Assembly (NCBI GenBank): GCA_002389995.1
Contig: DGRR01000036.1
Span: forward strand, 1 to 12,344
Source: Ruminococcus sp. UBA4383
Lineage (GTDB): Bacteria > Bacillota > Clostridia > Oscillospirales > Ruminococcaceae
DNA: 12,344 bases
Direction of reading: 5' to 3'
Shown: positions 1-4,851 of the stretch, one piece after another
How the letters are laid out: each line of letters opens with the position of its first letter
Position numbering within the stretch: position 1 is the first letter of the stretch
Program-made: the position numbers and the translations under genes
Notes under the pieces: model-generated
Databases searched by the model: none
What the model saw: the letters and a program-made list of their open reading frames with translations, nothing else
What the model was told of the DNA's origin: nothing

Positions 1-525
1 TGGCTCACTCTTAACGCAGGTATCGCAGGCGGTGCGGACGTTATAATTATCCCTGAAATCCCTTACGATATCGACAAGGTATGCGATTCTGTAATGGCAA
101 GAAGTGCATCAGGAAAAACTTTCTCAATACTCGCAGTCGCAGAGGGCGCATTCGATATCAATGAAGCTAAAATGAAAAAGAAAGAACGTGCAAAGAAACG
201 TTCCGAAGCAGGTATCGTAACTGCTACAAGCCGTATAGCCGCACAGATTCAGGCTAATACAGGCATGGAAGCAAGAGTATGCGTCCCTGGTCATATGCTC
301 AGAGGAGGCGCACCAAGCGCATACGACAGAGTTCTTTCAACACAGTTCGGAGTTCATGCCGCTTATCTCATAGCTAAGGAAAAATACGGCAGAACTGTCG
401 CAAAAATAGGAAATAAAATCACTTCAAACGACCTGAAAGACGTTGCAGGAAAAACAAAATTTGTCGATACAGACAATCATCTTGTAATAGCTGCCCGTGA
501 TATCGGCGTTTCATTCGGTGACTGA
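1..525 (+). CDS. pfkA: 6-phosphofructokinase, C-terminal part (5' end outside window)
   Basis: The reading frame is open from base 1, entering as WLTLNAGIAGGADVIIIPE, and stops with TGA at 523-525, so about 174 C-terminal residues are present and the start lies upstream. The product phosphorylates fructose 6-phosphate to fructose 1,6-bisphosphate in cytoplasmic glycolysis. Visible family signatures are the GWLTL..GIAGGAD-IPE block, the VAEGA segment and the substrate-binding stretch GHMLRGGAPSAYDRVL followed by TQFGVHA. The form RGG-P-A-DRVL-T-FGV resembles the mixed-substrate (group III) phosphofructokinases more than the E. coli enzyme. The phosphate donor (ATP or PPi) cannot be decided because the N-terminal nucleotide loop is missing. 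The stop abuts the stop codon of the converging amidase gene, and no terminator hairpin is visible between them. Confidence 0.93.
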   Translation, partial: WLTLNAGIAGGADVIIIPEIPYDIDKVCDSVMARSASGKTFSILAVAEGAFDINEAKMKKKERAKKRSEAGIVTATSRIAAQIQANTGMEARVCVPGHMLRGGAPSAYDRVLSTQFGVHAAYLIAKEKYGRTVAKIGNKITSNDLKDVAGKTKFVDTDNHLVIAARDIGVSFGD

Positions 526-1263
526 TTAAATTATTATAAATTCACTGCTTGCGTAGCCGACTGTCTGATTATAGCCGACAACATACCAGCCGTTTGTTTC
601 ACCGTTTATCATTACCGTTTCACCATTGGGGACAGAAGTTATAATTCTTCCCGAAAGTGACGGATATGCACGAATATTAAGCCCTGAGCCGTCTGTTACC
701 ACTGTTCCCCAGCGCACGGCTGAGGGCTTTATAAATGGTATGCCGAAATAATCGCACAGTGAACGCACGATATTTGCGGCTATGATTTCGAGATTATTTT
801 TCAGCCATGCTTCATCTGCATAGTTGTCATGATATCCGATTTCGCAGAGTACGGCAACGGCTTTGGTTTTGAGGACTTCTCCGAGGGAATATGTCGGCAC
901 AGCCCTTACCTTGTCAGGCAGGGGATATATGCTTTTGAGGTTGTTTGCGATTATATTTGCAAGTTTTTCGCTTTGTGAGCTGTTGGGAGCGAAATATATA
1001 TCTATACCCCTTAATTTTCCTGCAAGGCTTTCAGGGGCGGCATTTGAATGGAGTGCGAGGTGAACATCATAGTTACCCGCATTTGAATCTGAAATTGCAC
1101 CCTGAACATTTCTTTCAGGGTCATTTCTTACAAATACTATTCCTGATGAACGCAGATACGGTTCTATTCTGTCAGCAAGAATATTCATATAGAGTTCTTC
1201 GTTGCCGTCAGTTGCATATTGATTCCATTCCTGAGTTGACGGACTTAAAAATACCTTTGGCAT
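526..1263 (-). CDS. N-acetylmuramoyl-L-alanine amidase (Amidase_3) with C-terminal bacterial SH3 domain
   Basis: This 245-residue protein should cleave the amide bond between N-acetylmuramic acid and L-alanine in peptidoglycan. Residues 1-175 match the clostridial Amidase_3 subfamily that begins (M)xKxxLSPSTQE. Candidate zinc or catalytic residues are E22/E23, H72 in LALHSNAAP and E141 in CEIGYHDN. The first zinc histidine of the classical GHGG motif is not evident: SPSTQEWN stands there. Residues about 183-245 form an SH3b-like wall-binding domain (GLNIRAYPSLSG, GWYVVGY). No signal peptide or transmembrane segment is visible, so export or release by lysis is unexplained. The start at 1263 is supported by GAAAGGA just upstream. 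It lies 66 bp downstream of the DD-carboxypeptidase homologue, and the intervening DNA is a long hairpin. Family assignment is firm; the physiological role (wall turnover or endolysin-like) is inference. Confidence 0.9.
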   Translation of the reverse strand: MPKVFLSPSTQEWNQYATDGNEELYMNILADRIEPYLRSSGIVFVRNDPERNVQGAISDSNAGNYDVHLALHSNAAPESLAGKLRGIDIYFAPNSSQSEKLANIIANNLKSIYPLPDKVRAVPTYSLGEVLKTKAVAVLCEIGYHDNYADEAWLKNNLEIIAANIVRSLCDYFGIPFIKPSAVRWGTVVTDGSGLNIRAYPSLSGRIITSVPNGETVMINGETNGWYVVGYNQTVGYASSEFIII

Positions 1264-1328
1264 AAAAAATTTCCTTTCAGCAGAATTGAGAATATTCTCA
1301 GTACATTATATGCTGAAAGGAATTTTTT
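1264..1328 (-). promoter_or_regulatory. Long hairpin covering the amidase ribosome binding site, with internal -10 box and palindrome
   Basis: The arms at 1264-1282 and 1311-1328 are complementary over 18 bp with one bulged base. On the minus strand the downstream arm carries the amidase ribosome binding site (GAAAGGAA), so RNA reading through from the upstream gene would pair it away. The loop contains TATAAT at 1305-1310 on the minus strand, without a good -35. It also contains a perfect 14-bp palindrome, TGAGAATATTCTCA, at 1287-1300, about where a transcript from that -10 would begin. Such a transcript would lack the upstream arm and leave the ribosome binding site free. The stem ends in an A/T tract and may also act as a terminator for the upstream gene. 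The structure is directly visible; its function is inferred. Confidence 0.6.
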
Positions 1329-1329
1329 G

Positions 1330-2715
1330 TTATTTTTTATTTTTTTTTACTTTCGGGACTGCATATTTCGGCTTTATTGGTTTCTGTTTATTCTTGAATA
1401 CTATCCATGAATAAATGCAGACGATTATATAAAGCGCACACAGCAGGAAAGAAATCATAAAGGCGGTTTTGAACCAGCTTGATTTCGGGAACATTGTTAA
1501 TGCATAGGCATTATATTTGAGGAAAGATTTTTTAACATCAGATACTGCAACAAGTTCGACAGTTGCGAGTTCCTCTCCTGAATAGGTCAGTGTTACTTCT
1601 CCGAGTACATCACCTTTGTTTACGGGAGCATTCAGCTTATCATAATACCATACGATATTGCTTTTGTTTATTGTGGAAATATCGACTTCATCATACCAGA
1701 GAATCGAGACTTCATTTTTTGGTTTAGCGAGAACATAGTCATTTCCCTCTGCGAGTTCAACGGGGATTTCGCCGAGTTCAGCGGTATCTGCGAGAACTGT
1801 CTGATATGAGAAATGGTTGAATGCCCAGTTGAAAAGGTATTCTGCATCTTCAAAGTTAAAGAACATGAGATTGCCCTGAGAATCGTTAAAAGGTGCTTTC
1901 AGCAGTACAGCGAGATAAGTGCTTCCGTCCTTGCTTGCCATTGTTACTATATTTCTTCCCACGACATCGAGTGAGGCAGTTTTTATACCTCTTGTGCCTG
2001 CGTAATAGAAATCGCTTTCGGGGTCAAGCATGGCATTTGAGTGCTGCCATTTCCAGCTTGCATGATTTTCGTGTGTGTCAAGGTTGGGAACAGTGGGATT
2101 ATATTCAAACGGGCAGGAGATTTCATCAAAGTGCGGAACAGTAAGTGCATACATGGTGAGTGTAGCCATATCTCTTGCGGTGGTGTACTGATTTTCGTCA
2201 TAAAGACCTGTGGGGTTGGTGAAATGGGTTGAAGTCATGCCGAGTTCAGCGGCTTTGTCGTTCATCATGTTGACGAAACTTGAAACGCTTCCGCCTCCGA
2301 AATGGTTTACAAGCGTCATGGTAGCTTCAACCGAAGATGTCAGCATCATGGCGGTAAGCAGGTCGGTGACATTAAGCACATCGCCGTCAACAACGTCAAT
2401 ATATCTCAAATCCTGAGAATACTGGGTATCATAGAGGTCTTCGTACAGACTTTCACGAATGGTAAGTTCTTCATTGAAGTTTGTACAGTTTTCAAGGATT
2501 ACGACGGCAGCCATTATATTCACAAGCTGTCCGGGCATCTGTTTGGTATCGGGATTTTTTTCATGGATAACAGTTTTGTTATTCATATTTATCAGGACGG
2601 CAGATTCACTGCTGAGGGGAATTTTTATGGAGAAATTGAGTGCTTTTGAAGGCACGGGTGTCACAAAGGGCAGAATCATGATAACTGCCGCAATAGCTGC
2701 AATAAATTTTTTCAT
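1330..2715 (-). CDS. D-alanyl-D-alanine carboxypeptidase (peptidase S11) homologue lacking catalytic residues; probable pseudoenzyme
   Basis: This 461-residue envelope protein has an N-terminal signal peptide (about 1-25), an S11/PBP5-like domain (about 30-305), a beta-rich C-terminal domain (about 306-410), a membrane segment (about 415-440) and a strongly basic cytoplasmic tail. The fold is recognisable from MNDKAAELGMTSTHF-NPTGLYDENQYTTARDMA, which matches DacF/DacB-type enzymes well. The three active-site motifs are altered. SxxK should fall at PGQLVNIM, where Q63 and N66 replace Ser and Lys. SxN reads S127-S128-V129. KTG reads K245-T246-A247. It is therefore unlikely to act as a DD-peptidase and may be a binding or scaffold protein. 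AAAGGAG precedes the ATG. The amidase lies downstream, possibly in the same transcript. The frame is intact along its whole length, arguing against a decaying pseudogene. Confidence 0.87.
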   Translation of the reverse strand: MKKFIAAIAAVIMILPFVTPVPSKALNFSIKIPLSSESAVLINMNNKTVIHEKNPDTKQMPGQLVNIMAAVVILENCTNFNEELTIRESLYEDLYDTQYSQDLRYIDVVDGDVLNVTDLLTAMMLTSSVEATMTLVNHFGGGSVSSFVNMMNDKAAELGMTSTHFTNPTGLYDENQYTTARDMATLTMYALTVPHFDEISCPFEYNPTVPNLDTHENHASWKWQHSNAMLDPESDFYYAGTRGIKTASLDVVGRNIVTMASKDGSTYLAVLLKAPFNDSQGNLMFFNFEDAEYLFNWAFNHFSYQTVLADTAELGEIPVELAEGNDYVLAKPKNEVSILWYDEVDISTINKSNIVWYYDKLNAPVNKGDVLGEVTLTYSGEELATVELVAVSDVKKSFLKYNAYALTMFPKSSWFKTAFMISFLLCALYIIVCIYSWIVFKNKQKPIKPKYAVPKVKKNKK

Positions 2716-2740
2716 TTGGTACTCCTTTTATATGAATATC

Positions 2741-2804
2741 ACGGAAAATTTGTTCGTAAGATGACATTTTCCGTCATGTTTTTATCTATAAAGACATTAT
2801 AACA
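2741..2804 (-). promoter_or_regulatory. Extended -10 promoter and leader hairpin of the DD-carboxypeptidase homologue
   Basis: On the minus strand TGTTATAAT (2796-2804) is a perfect extended -10 element; no good -35 stands 17 bp upstream. The start would be near 2789, giving a leader of about 73 nt. In the leader, ACGGAAAAT and its complement at 2741-2749 and 2766-2774 form a 9-bp stem with a 16-nt loop. A shorter alternative pairing, ATGAC with GTCAT (2761-2765 with 2773-2777), competes for the same bases. Promoter call by pattern only. Confidence 0.5.
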
Positions 2805-2856
2805 TATTTTTTTTCATTTTAAAAGGGGTTTTTAAAATTTTTCTGAAATTTTTTTA

Positions 2857-3411
2857 TTAATTATTCAGGGAGCGCACAGCTAATTTTTCTATGGGACAGC
2901 CTTCGCAGAAGCATGAATAATATACTTTGGTACATTTTCTGAACTGAGCGAATTTTTTCTCAGCTTTTTCGGGGTCATCATATACTTTCCAGAAGCCTGT
3001 AAGCAGACATTCTTTTTTCTCAATGAATCCGCATACATCTTCGGGGGGATATCCGAGGAAAAGACCTATTTCGTGCGGAAATTCATCACAGCTTGTCAGT
3101 CTTGAAATTAATTTTCCTATGCAGTAACTTTCGGTATTGCATTCATAACCGCACTGTCTGAGGACTTTTTCAGCCTTTTTATTTCCGAGGTCAGATGCAA
3201 GCCTGTCGGGACGATAGATATATATGAGGGCTTTATTTTCGTGAATTTTAAGCGGTATAACACGCAGACCCTTTTTGTTGAGCAGTTTGTTGAGGCGACA
3301 GACATCGCACATAAGGGCTGAATTATCCTCAAAGCTGTACATGAACATATTTGCAGTTTTAAGTCCTGCGAGGGTGGGCGAGCAGTGTTTTACCAGAGTT
3401 TCATCACACAT
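2857..3411 (-). CDS. DUF3793 family cysteine-rich protein
   Basis: The product is 184 residues from the ATG at 3411. A longer frame reaches 3483, but this start is preferred because GGGGAGG stands just upstream and the protein then begins MCDETLVKHCSPTLAG, the usual start of DUF3793 proteins. Other family-like blocks are ALIYIYRPDRL (61-71), FPHEIGLFLGYPPEDVCGFI (111-130) and GFWKVYDDPEKA (139-150). It holds 14 cysteines, including a C-terminal CFCEGC cluster (C167, C169, C172), which suggests metal or Fe-S binding, although none is proven. No signal peptide or membrane span is seen, so it is probably cytoplasmic. One base separates its start from the stop of the DUF2325 gene, so the two are probably translationally coupled. 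DUF3793 has no established function. A link to iron metabolism is inferred from context only. No canonical terminator follows, only AT-rich sequence. Confidence 0.85.
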   Translation of the reverse strand: MCDETLVKHCSPTLAGLKTANMFMYSFEDNSALMCDVCRLNKLLNKKGLRVIPLKIHENKALIYIYRPDRLASDLGNKKAEKVLRQCGYECNTESYCIGKLISRLTSCDEFPHEIGLFLGYPPEDVCGFIEKKECLLTGFWKVYDDPEKAEKKFAQFRKCTKVYYSCFCEGCPIEKLAVRSLNN

Positions 3412-3412
3412 T

Positions 3413-3700
3413 TTATTTCCTCCCCTTGTGTGTTTCGAGAATGTTTTTGAGTGCAGATGCGGAACTTGAATGTGAACGCTCAATTTTGATATTGAGACCT
3501 TTTGTTTCGCTTATTGCACATCTTGCCATTTTATGCGACATAGTGCCTGTAAAAAGCACAAGAAGGTCAGGTGTACCGATTTGTTTTCTGAGGTCTGTTT
3601 TCATATGGGTGAAAATTTTCGCATTGCACTTGTATTCCTGACAGATTTCCTTATACTTTCTTATCATGCAGTCGTTTCCGCCTACTATAACTACGCTCAT
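3413..3700 (-). CDS. DUF2325 domain-containing protein
   Basis: This is a 95-residue protein beginning MSVVIVGGND. The start at 3700 is chosen over an in-frame ATG at 3742 because AAAAAGGAG lies at correct spacing before it, and because DUF2325 proteins open with this VVGG strand. H32 (IFTHM), the hydrophobic strand DLLVLFTG (45-52) and S55-H56 followed by CAISETKG (61-68) fit the family, as does the polar end (IERSHSSSASAL). It is a small Rossmann-like soluble protein of unknown function. It is the first gene of a two-gene operon with DUF3793 and is driven by the consensus promoter at 3784-3812. Its promoter-proximal palindromes imply repressor control. The family assignment is from sequence pattern and is fairly secure. 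Confidence 0.8.
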   Translation of the reverse strand: MSVVIVGGNDCMIRKYKEICQEYKCNAKIFTHMKTDLRKQIGTPDLLVLFTGTMSHKMARCAISETKGLNIKIERSHSSSASALKNILETHKGRK

Positions 3701-3756
3701 GGTAAATAACTCCTTTTTATTTATACGGTAAAGATTTTTCACTGATGATTACAAAG

Positions 3757-3772
3757 GTTAGTTTGAACTAAC
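3757..3772 (-). promoter_or_regulatory. Inverted repeat GTTAGTT-TG-AACTAAC, candidate operator
   Basis: A 7-bp perfect inverted repeat with a 2-bp centre lies about 6-21 bp downstream of the predicted start of the DUF2325-DUF3793 transcript. A repressor there would block transcription. The TTAG...CTAA half-sites resemble operators of the DtxR/IdeR metal-dependent repressor class. That resemblance is by eye and the regulator is unknown. Confidence 0.5.
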
Positions 3773-3783
3773 TCTATGATTTT

Positions 3784-3812
3784 ATTATATCTTTAATTTT
3801 GACAATTGTCAA
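3784..3812 (-). promoter_or_regulatory. Perfect sigma-A consensus promoter of the DUF2325-DUF3793 operon
   Basis: Read on the minus strand, TTGACA (3807-3812), a 17-bp spacer and TATAAT (3784-3789) match the consensus with no mismatch. The -35 is embedded in a perfect 14-bp palindrome, TTGACAATTGTCAA (3799-3812), a possible second operator. Predicted transcription start is near 3777, giving a leader of about 77 nt. Confidence 0.85.
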
Positions 3813-3902
3813 GGATTTTAAAAACGGCAAAATTATCTTCTTCAAATATCCACAAAAAAACATATTATTATATGTAAAATATGGATATAATCAATAAAAA
3901 CC

Positions 3903-3946
3903 TGTTATACACGGATAACAAAAAAACTCTCCCACGACAGGAGAGC
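3903..3946 (-). terminator. Terminator of the LRR/radical SAM operon, with a second hairpin behind it
   Basis: On the minus strand CTCTCC pairs with GGAGAG (3940-3945 with 3927-3932, 7-nt loop), followed by a run of seven T (3920-3926). Immediately beyond, TGTTAT and ATAACA (3915-3920 with 3903-3908) form another weak stem followed by GGTTTTT. The first hairpin begins 12 bp after the radical SAM stop codon, as expected for intrinsic termination. Confidence 0.75.
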
Positions 3947-3957
3947 TATATTGATAT

Positions 3958-4851
3958 TCATATTCCGAAAAGGTCAAATTCGGGGGTATATTTTTTGTCA
4001 GCAGAAGATTTTTCCTGAGTATAGCCGTTTATTCCAAGATTTTCGGCATGGCGGACAACGCTGTTGTATTCCATTTTAGTTAAATTTTTTTTCAGTTCAG
4101 GGAATTTTTCGGGGATAAAATCAAAAGGCGTATACTGTCCCATAATGCTCATAAGATATTTTTCGGGCGGAATATTTTCGCTTATCCAGCTTATTACATT
4201 CATGCTGTCGTGACGGCAGGAGGGGAGAACCAAATGCCTTATTACCGTACCTTTCAGTAATTTTCCGTTTTCGTCAAATTTCAGATTCCCGACCTGTTCG
4301 GTCATTCTTACAATGGCTTTTGAGGCATATTCAAAATAATCTTCCGCACGGGAATATTTTGCAGAAATTTCAGAAGAAAAATATTTCAGATCAGGGAGGT
4401 AAACATCAATATACCCGTTAAGCATATCAATAGTTTCGCAGAGTTCATAACCGCCTGAATTGTAAATCACGGGGATATTTATTTTATTTTTAACCAAATC
4501 AAGAGCCTTGACAATATCAGGGATAAAATGCGTGGGAGTTACAAGTTCGATATTGTCCGCACCTTTTTCCTGCAATTCAAGGAAAATATCCGCAAGTCTT
4601 TCGTGAGATATAATTTTCCCGAAATTTTCATTGCTGATAATATTATTCTGACAGAAACAGCACCTCAAATTACAGCCCGAAAAAAATACTGTTCCTGCAC
4701 CGTTTTTCACGGATATACAGGGTTCTTCCCACTGGTGGAGGAAAGCTTTTGCGGCAGTGATTTCTGCACCCATGCCGCAGAAGCCTGTTTTTTCGTATCT
4801 GTTCACACCGCACATACGGGGACAGAGTTTACATTCAGAATAGCTAATCAT
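3958..4851 (-). CDS. Radical SAM protein, PflX-like (pyruvate formate-lyase activating enzyme homologue, COG1313 type)
   Basis: This is a 297-residue cytoplasmic radical SAM protein. The 4Fe-4S cluster motif CxxxCxxC is C60-C64-C67 in FFSGCNLRCCFCQNN. An N-terminal cysteine set, C7, C10, C14 and C25 in ECKLCPRMCG...GFCG, is characteristic of the PflX branch, as are WEEPCIS, NIELVTPTHF, YNSGGYE, YLPDLKYFS, RHLVLPS and MGQYTPF. Such proteins cleave S-adenosylmethionine to make a 5'-deoxyadenosyl radical, but the substrate of this branch is not established. The ATG at 4851 overlaps the TGA of the upstream LRR-dockerin gene as ATGA. No Shine-Dalgarno sequence precedes it (the region is pyrimidine-rich), so translation probably depends on coupling. 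It is the last gene of a three-gene operon. Whether it acts on the LRR proteins or is only co-expressed is open. Confidence 0.88.
   Translation of the reverse strand: MISYSECKLCPRMCGVNRYEKTGFCGMGAEITAAKAFLHQWEEPCISVKNGAGTVFFSGCNLRCCFCQNNIISNENFGKIISHERLADIFLELQEKGADNIELVTPTHFIPDIVKALDLVKNKINIPVIYNSGGYELCETIDMLNGYIDVYLPDLKYFSSEISAKYSRAEDYFEYASKAIVRMTEQVGNLKFDENGKLLKGTVIRHLVLPSCRHDSMNVISWISENIPPEKYLMSIMGQYTPFDFIPEKFPELKKNLTKMEYNSVVRHAENLGINGYTQEKSSADKKYTPEFDLFGI

Noticed and set aside
3413..3742. Longer starts for DUF2325 (3742) and DUF3793 (3483)
   Set aside because: Strong ribosome binding sites and family-typical N-termini point to 3700 and 3411; the extensions are not family-like.
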